Shown: one piece after another, positions 27,926 through 37,852 of the stretch
How positions within the stretch are numbered: the stretch's first letter is position 1
Layout: each line of letters starts with the position of its first letter
DNA from: Adhaeribacter aerolatus
GTDB lineage: Bacteria; Bacteroidota; Bacteroidia; Cytophagales; Hymenobacteraceae
Direction of reading: 5' to 3'
Assembly: GCF_007991635.1 (NCBI RefSeq)
Contig: NZ_BJYS01000049.1
Span: 1 to 55,592, forward strand
DNA length: 55,592 bases
The notes under the pieces: model-generated
What the model was told of the DNA's origin: nothing
Seen by the model: only the letters and a program-made list of their open reading frames with translations
Databases searched by the model: none
Program-made: the position numbers and the translations under genes

Positions 27926-29500
27926 ATGCATCGCCCGCTGAAATTGTATACTTGTTTATTCCTGCTGATATTAATCGCTGCGCTGTGCTATCCGGCTTTT
28001 AGCCAGGTTCATGCTCAAAATGCTGGTGCGGCCTTAGCCAATAATGTAAAAGTAACGGGCGGCACTATCTCGGGAAGCCAGGTGGCCAACGGCATCCGGG
28101 TTTATAAAGGCATTCCGTTTGCGGCGGCGCCGGTTGGCGAATTGCGGTGGAAAGAGCCGCAACCGGTAAAGCCCTGGTCGGGTGTGCGTCCGTGTACCAC
28201 ATTCGGCCCTAGTCCGATGCAAAGAGAACCAGCCCCTTTTAGTATGTGGAGTGCAGAATTTCTAATCCAAAAAGAACCTATCAGCGAAGATTGTTTGTAC
28301 CTAAACGTTTGGACGGGTGCTAAATCGGCGCGGGAAAAACGGCCGGTTATCGTTTGGATTTACGGTGGCGGTTTTAACAGCGGCGGCACCAACGTACCTA
28401 TTTACGACGGCGAAGCCATGGCGCAGAAAGGCGTGGTGTTCGTAAGCCTGAATTACCGCGTTGGCATTTTTGGCTTTTTTGCACATCCGGCGCTTACCCG
28501 CGAATCGGGCCGGAATGCCTCGGGTAACTATGGTTTACTCGATCAGGTAGCAGGTTTGCGGTGGGTACAGCAAAATATTAGCGCTTTTGGCGGCGATCCC
28601 CAGAATGTAACCATTGCCGGCCAATCGGCGGGTTCGATGAGTGTTAACTGTTTGGTGGCTTCACCGCTAGCTAAAAATTTATTTAAGAAAGCCATTGCCC
28701 AGAGCGGCGCCAGCTTTATCCGGAAAAGCCTTTCACTGGCGCAAGCCGAACAGGAAGGCGTAGAAATGGCCGGGAAGTTGAACGCTCCTACCCTGGTTCA
28801 ATTACGCAACCTTCCGGCTGCCGAACTGCAACAAAAAGGCCAAGGCTCCCGCCCTATTGTAGATGGTTACTTTCTACCCGCCGATATTGCCGATATTTTT
28901 GCCGCCGGTAAAGCCAATGCGGTTGCCTTACTAACGGGCTGGAACGAAAACGAAGGCTTATCGGGACCAATCAGAAATGCCGCTGATTTCCGGAAACAGC
29001 TAGAAACGGAATATAGTACTAATGCCAAAACTTTCCTGCAATATTACCCGGCAGCCAACGATCAGGAAGCAGAAATTGCCCAACAGAACTTATCGCGGGA
29101 TTTAATTTTTGGTTTACAAAACTATACCTGGGCCAATGTGCAGGCACAACAAGGAAAACAGCCGGTTTTTGTGTATCGGTTTACGCGCCTGGTACCAGCC
29201 ACCGGCGAATATAAAAAGTACGGCGCTTTTCATACCGGCGAAGTGCCCTACGCCTACGATAACCTGAAATTTGTAGACCGCCCCTGGGAACCTGCCGACC
29301 ACTACTTAGCCAAGCTGATGTCAGGTTATTGGGTAAACTTTGCCACTAAAGGCAATCCCAACGGCCCGGGTTTACCCGAATGGCCCGTCTATACCCTCCC
29401 GAGCAAAAAGATTATGATCCTGGACCAAAAGCCGGTTACCCAGGAAATCCCGGATCGGGCCGCGCTGGATTTTCTGTATAAAGCAACTGTAAAAAATTAA
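27926..29500 (+). CDS. Secreted type-B carboxylesterase
   Basis: A signal peptide (about residues 1-30) sends this 524-residue enzyme to the periplasm or outside. It is a carboxylesterase/cholinesterase-fold alpha/beta hydrolase, acting on ester bonds. The oxyanion-hole motif WIYGGGFNSGG is near 148-158; the nucleophile lies in AGQSAGS with Ser234. The acid is in NENEGL and the His in AFHTGEVPY. EDCLYLNVW, typical of the family, is seen at about 120. The exact ester is unknown. It is divergent from the receptor gene and probably monocistronic. Confidence 0.93.
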   Translation: MHRPLKLYTCLFLLILIAALCYPAFSQVHAQNAGAALANNVKVTGGTISGSQVANGIRVYKGIPFAAAPVGELRWKEPQPVKPWSGVRPCTTFGPSPMQREPAPFSMWSAEFLIQKEPISEDCLYLNVWTGAKSAREKRPVIVWIYGGGFNSGGTNVPIYDGEAMAQKGVVFVSLNYRVGIFGFFAHPALTRESGRNASGNYGLLDQVAGLRWVQQNISAFGGDPQNVTIAGQSAGSMSVNCLVASPLAKNLFKKAIAQSGASFIRKSLSLAQAEQEGVEMAGKLNAPTLVQLRNLPAAELQQKGQGSRPIVDGYFLPADIADIFAAGKANAVALLTGWNENEGLSGPIRNAADFRKQLETEYSTNAKTFLQYYPAANDQEAEIAQQNLSRDLIFGLQNYTWANVQAQQGKQPVFVYRFTRLVPATGEYKKYGAFHTGEVPYAYDNLKFVDRPWEPADHYLAKLMSGYWVNFATKGNPNGPGLPEWPVYTLPSKKIMILDQKPVTQEIPDRAALDFLYKATVKN

Positions 29501-29558
29501 AGTAAACGCTTCTAAAAAGCGAGCTGATAGGTTATATGCCGAAGTTAGGCGGAGAAGG

Positions 29559-29790
29559 GACCTCATCCCCCAACCCCTTCTCCTCTGGGCGAAGGGGAGT
29601 TCCGGTAATGCTTCTTTTAAGGAAAACGCTTTTAACAACTGGTGAAATTTAGTATTGTAATATTTCACAAGAATTAGTTATTCATTCTCTTTATTAACTT
29701 CGTTAAGAAACCAAACAGCATTATTGCACTTGTTGCAATACTAATCAAAGTCCCTCTCCTTTTTCAGGAGAGGGATTTAAGGTGAGGTCC
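29559..29790. repeat. MITE-like element, family B copy 1
   Basis: The left end GGACCTCATCCCCCAACCCC and the right end GATTTAAGGTGAGGTCC are imperfect inverted repeats about 25 bp long. The element is 232 bp and non-coding. The word TCCGGTAATGC just inside the left end also occurs in family A elements, so the families are probably related. The second copy is at 42276. Confidence 0.7.
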
Positions 29791-29965
29791 TCGCCTAACA
29801 TCCACTTATTAAATATACCGCCTCTTCCAGCCGCTCCTCACTGGAAATAACAGCTATTAATATATTCAGTATTAATACGTAGCCGGCAACCCGTAAAGTA
29901 CCTGATTTTTAAAACAGCTTAAACCCCGTAAAAAAACTTTCGTTGCGGTGATTAAAAGCTGTAAC

Positions 29966-30871
29966 ATGATACTTCCTCCTTTTCTGCAGGCCGGCGATAA
30001 AGTAGGTGTAGTGAGCACCAGCAACTTTACCGAACAAAAGTACATTGATGAATTGGTAAAGATTTTGCAAGCATGGCACCTGGAGCCGGTACTGGGTAAA
30101 ACCATTGGGCCCCGGAAAGGCAGTTTTGCCGGCTCCGATAAGCTCCGGAAAACTGATTTACAGGAAATGCTGGACAACGACGAAATAAAAGCTGTGCTGG
30201 AAACCATGGGAGGTTACGGCATTATCCGGGTAATAGATCAGGTAAACTTTAACAAATTCAAATACAAACCCAAGTGGCTGGTAGGCTACTCCGATACCAC
30301 CTTTCTACACAGCCATGTGCAGGGCATGCTCAGTACGGCCTCCATCCATGGCACTATGGCCGCCGATCTGGAAGATGGATACCAGCCCGAATCCTGGGAA
30401 AGTTTGCGCAAAGCTTTGTTCGGCGAGAAGCTGAACTATAAAATAAAAGCACACCCCTTAAACCGGCCAGGCCAAGCCGAAGCCATGCTGGTAGGCGGCA
30501 CCATTAGTGTTTTGTGCAATGCTAAAGGCACCATGTCGGAGGTAAACACCAATGGCAAAATCTTGTTTCTGGAAGAAATAGGCGAAAAACATTTCCGCCT
30601 GGATAGCTATCTTACCTCGCTGAAGCATGCCGGAAAATTTGACTACGTACGGGGATTATTAATTGGCGAACTGGAAGACATGCAAGAAGACGATCCGCCT
30701 TTCGGGAAGACACCCGAAGAAATTATTCTGGATGCAGTGCAGGATTATGACTTTCCGGTTTGTTTTGGTTTCCCGGCTGGTCACGGCAAAGTTAACCAGG
30801 CTTTAATATTTGGAGCACCCGTGCAAATGGTTGTTTCACCAAAAGGTACTACCGTTACGTTTAAACACTAA
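29966..30871 (+). CDS. LD-carboxypeptidase (peptidase family S66)
   Basis: This enzyme removes terminal D-alanine from murein tetrapeptides and works in peptidoglycan recycling in the cytosol; other S66 members clear microcin-type peptides. The N-terminus PPFLQAGDKVGVVSTSNF fits the family start, so I use the ATG at 29966; the frame is open from 29948 (six extra residues). Motifs: WLVGYSDTT with the Ser nucleophile, FLEEIGEKHFRLD with the catalytic Glu, and GFPAGHGKVNQ with the His. The size is normal (301 residues). It is followed by the N-formylglutamate amidohydrolase gene at about 80 bases, so the two are possibly co-transcribed. Confidence 0.92.
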   Translation: MILPPFLQAGDKVGVVSTSNFTEQKYIDELVKILQAWHLEPVLGKTIGPRKGSFAGSDKLRKTDLQEMLDNDEIKAVLETMGGYGIIRVIDQVNFNKFKYKPKWLVGYSDTTFLHSHVQGMLSTASIHGTMAADLEDGYQPESWESLRKALFGEKLNYKIKAHPLNRPGQAEAMLVGGTISVLCNAKGTMSEVNTNGKILFLEEIGEKHFRLDSYLTSLKHAGKFDYVRGLLIGELEDMQEDDPPFGKTPEEIILDAVQDYDFPVCFGFPAGHGKVNQALIFGAPVQMVVSPKGTTVTFKH

Positions 30872-30953
30872 ACAACGGTCTACTCCTTAAAAATTAGGCA
30901 AAGGCCGGCTAGACCTCTAAGAAATAAATTGAGAAAATAGCAAAGAACAATAA

Positions 30954-31670
30954 ATGGCGGCTACCTTTATACTTACCTGCGAACATGCTGGCAACATCAT
31001 ACCGCCAGCCTATGCCCATCTTTTTAAAGCGCAAGAAGAACTACTTTATTCGCACCAGGCTATCGATTTTGGTGCCTTGCGGCTGGCTAAACACCTTGCG
31101 GCCGCTACCAACCTTCCTTTGTATTACACCACTATTTCCCGCTTGTTAGTAGAAGCCAACCGTTCTCTAGATAACGAAGAACTCTTCTCAGCGTTCACGA
31201 AAGACCTGCCCGAAAAAGAAAAACAACAGGTGCTGAACAACTATTATTTTCCGCATCGGGAGCAGGTTACCCAAAAAATTACCGAAGTAGTTAAAGCCGG
31301 CAACCAGGTGTATCATTTGGCAGTGCATACCTTTACGCCTGTAAAAGACAAAGAAGTACGCGAAGCAGAAATCGGCATATTATTCGACCCGGCGCGACTA
31401 TTGGAAGTACATTTTGCCAACCTACTTCAAAAAGAACTGCTCGCCCAAAACCCTAACCGGAAAGTGCTGTACAACTCACCCTACCCCGGCATTGCCGATG
31501 GGCTGCCCACTTACCTGCGCAAGCAATTTTCCCCGCATCATTACGTCGGCTTTGAACTGGAAGTAAACCAGAAATTTTTCCTGAACGGTGAGCCCGAAGT
31601 TTGGCATACGCTGGCAACCGACATAACCAGCGCCATTAAAAGAACAATTGAAACACTGCCCAAAGCCTGA
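30954..31670 (+). CDS. N-formylglutamate amidohydrolase family protein
   Basis: The 238-residue product carries TCEHAGNIIPP near the N-terminus, the zinc-site motif of the HutG/FGase family, then LAVHTFTPV and YNSPYPGIADGLPTYLR. Members hydrolyse N-formyl-L-glutamate to glutamate and formate in histidine breakdown, but many FGase-like proteins in Bacteroidota are not next to hut genes and may act on other N-formyl or amide compounds. No hut genes are nearby, so the exact substrate is open. It lies 82 bases downstream of the S66 peptidase gene. Confidence 0.88.
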   Translation: MAATFILTCEHAGNIIPPAYAHLFKAQEELLYSHQAIDFGALRLAKHLAAATNLPLYYTTISRLLVEANRSLDNEELFSAFTKDLPEKEKQQVLNNYYFPHREQVTQKITEVVKAGNQVYHLAVHTFTPVKDKEVREAEIGILFDPARLLEVHFANLLQKELLAQNPNRKVLYNSPYPGIADGLPTYLRKQFSPHHYVGFELEVNQKFFLNGEPEVWHTLATDITSAIKRTIETLPKA

Positions 31671-31755
31671 TAAGCGCCGTAACAAGTACGCTAAGCAGGA
31701 AGCGCACGCAGCACCTGGCTTGATACGCTAATATTTTCTGTGTTTAAACTATATT

Positions 31756-31992
31756 TTACAGCATCAGCGGAATGAGCTGTAGGACCTCCCGTGGCAAAAT
31801 AACCCAGGTCTGAAATTGAGGTTCTTTCGCCTCTGACAAGAGGTAGCAAAGGAATATATCGTCTTGGGTAGCTTTATCAAAATCCGGATTCCGGTCTACC
31901 TCTATGGCGTAATACATTTCGGTGGTTTTGTGCTGCACCGGAAAAAACCTGGTAAAATCTAATGCTGAAAATAAATCCTGTCCCTCCTTCAT
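31756..31992 (-). CDS. Small hypothetical protein
   Basis: This 78-residue protein (MKEGQDLFSALDFTRFFPV at the start) has no membrane segment or recognised motif. It is acidic in the middle (EVDRNPDFDKATQDDIF) and hydrophobic at the C-terminus (VLQLIPLML). It is followed upstream by AT-rich leader DNA. It is convergent with the amidohydrolase gene. It is probably real because of the sensible composition and start, but no family is known to me. Confidence 0.55.
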   Translation of the reverse strand: MKEGQDLFSALDFTRFFPVQHKTTEMYYAIEVDRNPDFDKATQDDIFLCYLLSEAKEPQFQTWVILPREVLQLIPLML

Positions 31993-32352
31993 TATAATTA
32001 AAAGTTAAAGTTATTTAACAGACAAGTCATGAATAATCTGCAACAATAAATATAATTATTCCTGCTTAATATTTTAACTTATATTATAATACAGGTTTAT
32101 TAGCCAGTAAGAACTTATTATATTACTAGAATACCTGCAATCCTATTCTTTTACCAAGATACAAAACGTGTTATATTTCTGATTCTATATACCTAATAAA
32201 TTAAGTATAAATATCTTTAATTTAAGTATTTGTGCGTCCAACCTTAGCTAAAAAACAATTATATTCCGGCCTTAGAGGCCTACCATATTCCGAAGGACGC
32301 GTATGCGAACTTAATAGCTGAACATCAAGCAGAAACGTAAACCGCCCAGTAA
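31993..32352. other. AT-rich non-coding stretch
   Basis: No gene was found. In the frame of the following hydrolase, stop codons occur at 32338-32340 and 32350-32352, so this stretch cannot supply an in-frame start for that gene. Confidence 0.5.
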
Positions 32353-33195
32353 CTACAAGGAGAAAACGACGGATATTTAAATTCGGATGCCGACTTTTAT
32401 ACCACCATTGTTGAAAACAGCGGCAAAGAAACTATTATTTTACTGCACGGCGGCCCGGGTGTTCCCGATGGCTTAACTTTTATAACAAAGTATTTAAGCC
32501 GGGACTTTCAGGTTATTCATTTTCACCAGCGCGGCACTTTAAAATCGCCTTGCCGGAGTAATAATTATTCGCTGGATAGCTATATCTCGGATATTAACTG
32601 CATAGCCGATTATCTGGGAGTACCAAAATTCCATTTATTTGGGCACTCCTGGGGCGGATTGTATGCGCAAATTTACGTCCAGCACCATCCCGACCGGTTG
32701 TTGAGTTTGTTTTTGTGCAGTCCTGGTTCTGGTACCGGCCGGCAATGGAAAGATGCCATGCTGGAAGTTGCCCGTTATACCAAAAACCGAAGCAGCTTAG
32801 TAGAGTGGCTTAACCTGAATATTTATTCTGCGCTAGGTCTACTGGGCAGCGACCGCGCTTATCAAAAATTTTACTGCTTGGTCCTCACCAATTTTAACCG
32901 TGGCTTCCGCGAAGATCAGCCGGAACATTTCCGTTTCCACTGCATCAAGGCCAAAGTCATTAACCAAACCACCAAAAATATACTTACTGCCCCGGTACTC
33001 CCGGTTTTAACCGACCCAGGATTCAGGATAACCATAGTGTACGGCAACAGTGACATATTTGGGGAGAGTAATAAATATATTATCCAGCGGCACCCCTCGG
33101 CTGCTGTTCTTTATATTCCGGAAAGCGGTCATCTGTCGTGGTCGCACAACCTACGGGTATTTGAGCCCATTTTGCAGACACACTTTAACCTATAA
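32353..33195 (+). pseudogene. Alpha/beta hydrolase without usable start codon
   Basis: From 32353 to 33195 one frame reads as a complete alpha/beta hydrolase: ILLHGGPGVPDG (oxyanion region), GHSWGGLYAQ with the Ser nucleophile, VYGNSDIFG with the Asp, and PESGHLSWSH with the His. It resembles the proline iminopeptidase group. Between the in-frame TAA at 32350 and the HGGPG motif there is no ATG, GTG or TTG. The 5' end has therefore been lost or shifted by a nearby mutation, or an unusual start is used. A TTG at 32659 would give only the C-terminal half, after the nucleophile. The body shows no other damage, so the change looks recent. Confidence 0.6.
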
Positions 33196-33906
33196 GATAG
33201 AGGCTCTCGTTAAATATTAATAATCTCTAGTATTTATAAATTTAATTATAATATATATTTAAATAATATATTAATTAGATTAATCAATATGAGTATATTT
33301 AAATAAAATATAAATTTATTTAAATTTAAATTTGCTTTCTGAATTAAAGTATTTTATATTTATAGCAAATAAAAACCCCTGATATTTCGGATATTTTTTT
33401 CAGAAAGGGCAGATCGACACTGCGGGAAAGTAGTATTATTCTGCATAAACACAACCTCTTACCTAAAATATTTATACAAATAAAAAATGGCTTATGTTTT
33501 TTTAGCAAATTTAATTTAGTAGCCTATGACTAAAATTTAACTACTTTTTTAATTATTTTCTGTATATACCATGTGGCTTAGTGCTTCTAAGCCCAAGTAC
33601 GATTACGTGATATTACCATTGCCCATATTGCATTTTTTTTATTCTACAAAAAAAAGATCCTAACAAATTCTTAAGGTTAATTTTCTATACAGGAATTTTC
33701 TGGAGTAAAGCACGCCTTTTTTAAGGTATTAGGTTGGATATTGCTTCAACTTCAAAGCTATTTTAAGATCAAAACTTCGTTTTAATTAGTATTATCATAT
33801 AATTTATAGGAAATTTTATAAAATACAAATCACACCTATTCTCAATTAGTACTTCAACTTATCTCAAAAATTTAAATCTTTTTTCAAACCTTTTTTATTT
33901 ATTATC
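33196..33906. other. Very AT-rich 0.7-kb leader region
   Basis: This is the most AT-rich stretch of the window, with long runs such as TATATTTAAATAATATATT. No gene is seen. It separates the damaged hydrolase from the tandem secreted-protein genes and presumably carries their promoter and possibly a long leader. No riboswitch or clear terminator was recognised. Confidence 0.5.
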
Positions 33907-34323
33907 ATGAAAACTAAAATTCTTTCTCTCGCCACCCTCCTCATCACCCTCTTAAGTGTTGTAAATGTCTCTGCGCAAAATATACACTTTGTTGGCACAC
34001 CATGCTATGATGCTGCAACCAATACTGTTTCCGGTAAAGTAGCAGGCTTAGGAAATAATGCCAGCGGCCTTACCATAACCATAACCGGACAATATGGCTG
34101 TGATAACCCGGCGGGCAATAAACCACCTGCCTGGCAAAATTTCACCATAAATAATATTCCCCTAGCTAATTCTGGTAAATCCGGGCAGTATACATTTTCA
34201 GCTACTTTAGGAAGTCTGCAAAGACCTTGTCCTAACTCAAATTGGGAGGTTGTGTTCCGAAGCTTTGTAGCAAAAGTAGCCACCACAAATTTATCAAGTC
34301 CGGTTTCTATGACTTGTCCATAA
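33907..34323 (+). CDS. Secreted protein, tandem paralogue 1
   Basis: This 138-residue product has a clear signal peptide (MKTKILSLATLLITLLSVVNVSA, about 1-23), so it is exported. The mature part is about 115 residues, rich in Gly, Asn, Thr and beta-branched residues, suggesting a small beta-sandwich. It shares with the next gene the QNxHF start, a CxNPxGNxxP block (CDNPAGNKPP) and a PCPNxxW block (PCPNSNWEV), and has paired cysteines that may form disulfides. I know no named family. The pair may be surface or matrix proteins, or ligands for the receptor encoded downstream; that is inference from position only. Confidence 0.7.
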   Translation: MKTKILSLATLLITLLSVVNVSAQNIHFVGTPCYDAATNTVSGKVAGLGNNASGLTITITGQYGCDNPAGNKPPAWQNFTINNIPLANSGKSGQYTFSATLGSLQRPCPNSNWEVVFRSFVAKVATTNLSSPVSMTCP

Positions 34324-34526
34324 TTAAATATTTGGGAAGATAAAAAAGATTAATCAGGCTGCGGGCATTAATATCCTGCTTGCATCCTGAAGCACTGGAT
34401 ACGCATTCAAGGAATACTTAACTCTCCCTCCCTGATTTATTTTATGCATTGATAAATATAATATTTTCTTCTACCTCAATTTTCACTTTAATCCTTATCC
34501 ATTTTAACCTTTAAAAATTAATTATT

Positions 34527-34940
34527 ATGAAAACAAAAATGATTTTTCTCGCCCTAACACTTGTAGCGCTATTTAGTGTTAATAGCGCCTTTTCACAAAA
34601 TCCTCACTTTCTTAAACCACCTGTATTCACCGATAATGGAACTACACTAACTGCTACTGGTTCTATTGTTGGTCTGGGAGCGAACATAACGATTACCGTT
34701 ATACTAACTACAACGGGTACAGCCACCACAGAATGTACTAACCCAGGAGGTAACGTAGCTCCGGGTCAGACAAAGACAGGGGCTATAACTGTTTCGGGTG
34801 ATTTTACATCTGACAAGAACGGTAGGGTTAATTATACTTTGACTACAAATGCTCCGGCACCAGGTCCGTGCCCTAATGGACAGTGGACTGGAAGGGTAAC
34901 CGGAGTGACTTTCGTTAACAGTAGCGTTACATTTGAGTAG
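34527..34940 (+). CDS. Secreted protein, tandem paralogue 2
   Basis: The 137-residue product has a signal peptide (MKTKMIFLALTLVALFSVNSA) nearly matching that of the previous gene. The mature part shares CTNPGGNVAP and GPCPNGQWTGRVT with paralogue 1, and the spacing between the blocks is about equal. It lacks a recognisable enzyme motif. The two genes are 203 bases apart, so the arrangement looks like a local duplication followed by divergence. A long hairpin terminator lies after the stop codon, separating it from the receptor gene. Confidence 0.7.
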   Translation: MKTKMIFLALTLVALFSVNSAFSQNPHFLKPPVFTDNGTTLTATGSIVGLGANITITVILTTTGTATTECTNPGGNVAPGQTKTGAITVSGDFTSDKNGRVNYTLTTNAPAPGPCPNGQWTGRVTGVTFVNSSVTFE

Positions 34941-34962
34941 TGATTTAATAAAATAAACCCTA

Positions 34963-35028
34963 TTAAATGAAGTAACAGGTCAAAGTACCGAAGCTCAGAA
35001 AGCCGGTACTTTGACCTCCTTCATTTAA
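34963..35028 (+). terminator. Long hairpin terminator after the secreted paralogues
   Basis: AGGTCAAAGTACCG and CGGTACTTTGACCT form a perfect 14-bp stem around a 13-base loop. Flanking TTAAATGAAG and CTTCATTTAA extend it after a small mismatch. The T-rich 3' side gives a normal terminator look. It lies about 25 bases after the stop codon. Confidence 0.75.
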
Positions 35029-35108
35029 TTTCTCTGGTAACCAAGTTCTCCTGTTTTAAAGGTAAATATTAAGTAGGTAATAATATTCTTTCGATACTTC
35101 ATTACTAC

Positions 35109-37532
35109 ATGCTGGTTTCACCAAAAATACCAAAGAGATGGAAGCAAATATTATTACTTGCCCTGCTTTGCTATTTTCAATATTCCGTTTTATATGCAAA
35201 AGCTGCTGCTACAGTTAACACCTTTATCAGCACCATAACTATAAAAGGAGAAGTACGGGACTCTGCCACCCAAGCTACACTAAGTTATGTTACAGTAGTA
35301 ATACAGGAGGTCGGGAACAATCAGGCTTTTAAAACAACCCTGACTAATGAAAACGGCTTGTTTGAATTTAGGGAGCTGCCCAAAAATCAGTACCAGCTGG
35401 TCCTGACTTATATAGGCTATAAAGCCAAAACAATTCCTCTTCCTGCTTCCACTTCACCTTCAATAAACATGGGTAAAGTAATGCTAGGCGCCACCGTAAA
35501 ACAGTTAAAAGAAGCGGAGATAGTCACTGAAAAGCTTTTGGTGGAGCAGGATATTGATAAAATAACCTATAACGTAGCATTCGATCCGGAAAGTAATTTT
35601 CTGAATACCCTGGATATGCTGCGAAAAGTACCTTTACTTACTTTTGATGCAGACGATAACCTGCAACTGAATGGCAATAATAATTACTTAATCCTGGTTA
35701 ACGGCAAGAGGTCATCCTTATTTTCGGGTAAACCGAGCGAGGTACTTTCGGGTTTACCCGCCAGCGCCATTAAAAAAGTAGAAATAATTACCAACCCTTC
35801 TGCTGCCTATGAAGCGACTGGCGTGGGTGGTATCATTAATATTATTACGCAAAAAAGTAGTATTGGTGGTTATAGTGGTTCTGGTAACCTAAGCGTAAAA
35901 AACCCGAGGGGCCTTACATTAGGCGGCTATTTAACTGCTAAAACGGGAAAGTTCGGGCTTTCTAACCGGTTCAACCACAACGCTAATAATAGTCCGGTAA
36001 ACAGCAGTAATTTTTTCAGAGAAGACAGAATCCGGCAGATTAGACTCGAACAGACCGGAAAAAGCAACAGCAACAGCCAATCCTGGAACATGGGCAGCGA
36101 GTTGAGTTATGACCTGACTCCGCAGGACCTTATTTCAGCCAGCTTTAGCCATAACATAAGTAATGGTAGAAATAGCAATGTTCAGGAAGTAAACCAGCGG
36201 AATGCCGTTGCCGAGTTAACTGAAGCCTACCAAAATCTGAATACAGGCAAGAACATTGCAAGAGGCAGCGATTTTAGCCTGAATTACCAGCATAGTTCCA
36301 GGAAGACTGGTCAGCAATTGCTCGCCCTCTCTTTTAACCTTATTAATAGCCCCAATAAAAGTACCTCTGACTTTACGCTGCAACCGGTGCTAAACTATTC
36401 AGGGCGGGTAAGCACCACCCAAAGTATGGATGAAACCCGGGAATTTACCGCCCAGGCAGATTATGTTCAGCCCATCGGAAAACAAGCGCTGGAATTAGGT
36501 ATAAAATCGAGCCTGGAACAAAACAGCAGCGACTACTTCTACAAAAACCGCCAACCCGAAACAGGTATATTTCTGCTTGACTCCAGCCAGAGTAATAATT
36601 TTGGTTATCACCAGGCTATACATGCGGCTTATGTTTCCCTTAACCTGCGGAAAGGTGCCTGGGGACTGAGAACCGGCGCCCGGTTAGAAGCAGCAAGACT
36701 GTATGCTGATTTCACTTCATCCGGTACCCGGGCCACCCCGCAATACCACAACCTGTTTCCTACTATTTCCTTATCTCGCCTGCTGAAAGGCAGCAGCACC
36801 TTAAAGTTATCGTACAGTCAACGCATACAGCGCCCCGGGTTATACTACCTGAACCCCTACGTAGATCAGACCGACCCCTTGAATATCAGCTTCGGCAATC
36901 CGGATCTGAATCCCGCTACCAGTCATATTTTTCAGCTCGATTATAACCTATTTGTAAAGGACATATCGGCCAATGCCAGTATTTTTCACAACTTCACCAA
37001 CAATTCTATCCAGGAATTTACAATTCTGGGAGCAGATTCGGTAGCCCAAACTACCTACAGCAACCTGGGCCAAGACCAGCATTACGGCTTCTCCCTCAGC
37101 ACCAACACTACCTTATTCCGGAAGCTAAGCCTAAACCTGAACAGCAGAACCCAATACGTAACCTTTACCAGCCTTATTGAAGGCAAACCTCAGCGTAATG
37201 AGGGTTTTACTTACAATTTACAAGGCTCTGCCAGTTACCGCTTTGGTAAAAACTGGCGGGTCAGCGGTACGCTGGGTTATAATTCACCTAATGTATTGTT
37301 ACAAGGAAGAACCGGTGGCTATACTTTAAGCAGCCTTTCGGTAAATAAGGAGTTCCTGAAAAGTAAAAAAGCCAGTATTGCCCTTGCCGTAAGAAGCCCA
37401 GACCGGAAATACCGCCGTGCTGTTAGCGAAGTCAATAGTGCCACCTTTTATCAACAACGAACATCCTACTCCGTTACCCGGCAATTTCAATTATCCTTGA
37501 ATTACCGGTTCAGCCAACTGCAAGGTCGGTAA
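35109..37532 (+). CDS. Outer-membrane beta-barrel receptor (OMP_b-brl_3 type)
   Basis: The 807-residue protein has an N-terminal signal/anchor (about 12-32), a carboxypeptidase-regulatory-like domain (about 48-130: IKGEVRDSATQATLSYVTVVIQ), a plug domain (LDMLRKVPLLTFDADDNLQL, KVEIITNPSAAYEATGVGGIINI) and a large beta-barrel ending with QLSLNYRFSQLQ. It is the same family as the receptor at 25078 but clearly diverged. It follows the two secreted paralogues, so it may bind or export something related to them; there is no SusD partner. A TonB-dependent mechanism is assumed, not shown. Confidence 0.88.
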   Translation: MLVSPKIPKRWKQILLLALLCYFQYSVLYAKAAATVNTFISTITIKGEVRDSATQATLSYVTVVIQEVGNNQAFKTTLTNENGLFEFRELPKNQYQLVLTYIGYKAKTIPLPASTSPSINMGKVMLGATVKQLKEAEIVTEKLLVEQDIDKITYNVAFDPESNFLNTLDMLRKVPLLTFDADDNLQLNGNNNYLILVNGKRSSLFSGKPSEVLSGLPASAIKKVEIITNPSAAYEATGVGGIINIITQKSSIGGYSGSGNLSVKNPRGLTLGGYLTAKTGKFGLSNRFNHNANNSPVNSSNFFREDRIRQIRLEQTGKSNSNSQSWNMGSELSYDLTPQDLISASFSHNISNGRNSNVQEVNQRNAVAELTEAYQNLNTGKNIARGSDFSLNYQHSSRKTGQQLLALSFNLINSPNKSTSDFTLQPVLNYSGRVSTTQSMDETREFTAQADYVQPIGKQALELGIKSSLEQNSSDYFYKNRQPETGIFLLDSSQSNNFGYHQAIHAAYVSLNLRKGAWGLRTGARLEAARLYADFTSSGTRATPQYHNLFPTISLSRLLKGSSTLKLSYSQRIQRPGLYYLNPYVDQTDPLNISFGNPDLNPATSHIFQLDYNLFVKDISANASIFHNFTNNSIQEFTILGADSVAQTTYSNLGQDQHYGFSLSTNTTLFRKLSLNLNSRTQYVTFTSLIEGKPQRNEGFTYNLQGSASYRFGKNWRVSGTLGYNSPNVLLQGRTGGYTLSSLSVNKEFLKSKKASIALAVRSPDRKYRRAVSEVNSATFYQQRTSYSVTRQFQLSLNYRFSQLQGR

Positions 37533-37547
37533 CGACATTAACCCGAT

Positions 37548-37826
37548 CTACTTTTTTATTAAATAATCATACTCCAGATGCTTCTGCAGGTAGCTTTGCA
37601 TGAACGGGCACAACGGAACCAGTTTCAGTTTTTCAGAAGAGATATATTCCAACGCAAACTTAGATAAGGCTCCGGCTATACCGCGGCCCTCCAGCTCTTT
37701 GGGTACTTCGGTATGCAGCACCGTCATAATGCCCGGACGCAATTTGTAATCTACAAAGGCGGTGTTGCCATCAACAGTGGTTTCGAACCGATGCGCGACC
37801 AGGTTGTTTTTTATTTCTAGTTCCAT
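37548..37826 (-). CDS. GNAT-fold N-acetyltransferase (YidJ-like)
   Basis: This short 92-residue protein has the acetyl-CoA loop as ELEGRGIAGALSKFAL (about 47-62) and the last strands typical of the small Gcn5-like YidJ/PF14542 proteins. The substrate is unknown. It is the last gene of a minus-strand group and lies 26 bases downstream of the hydrolase, so co-transcription is very likely. Confidence 0.85.
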   Translation of the reverse strand: MELEIKNNLVAHRFETTVDGNTAFVDYKLRPGIMTVLHTEVPKELEGRGIAGALSKFALEYISSEKLKLVPLCPFMQSYLQKHLEYDYLIKK

Positions 37827-37852
37827 CTGTACTCCGGTAAAATTTAAGAGGG

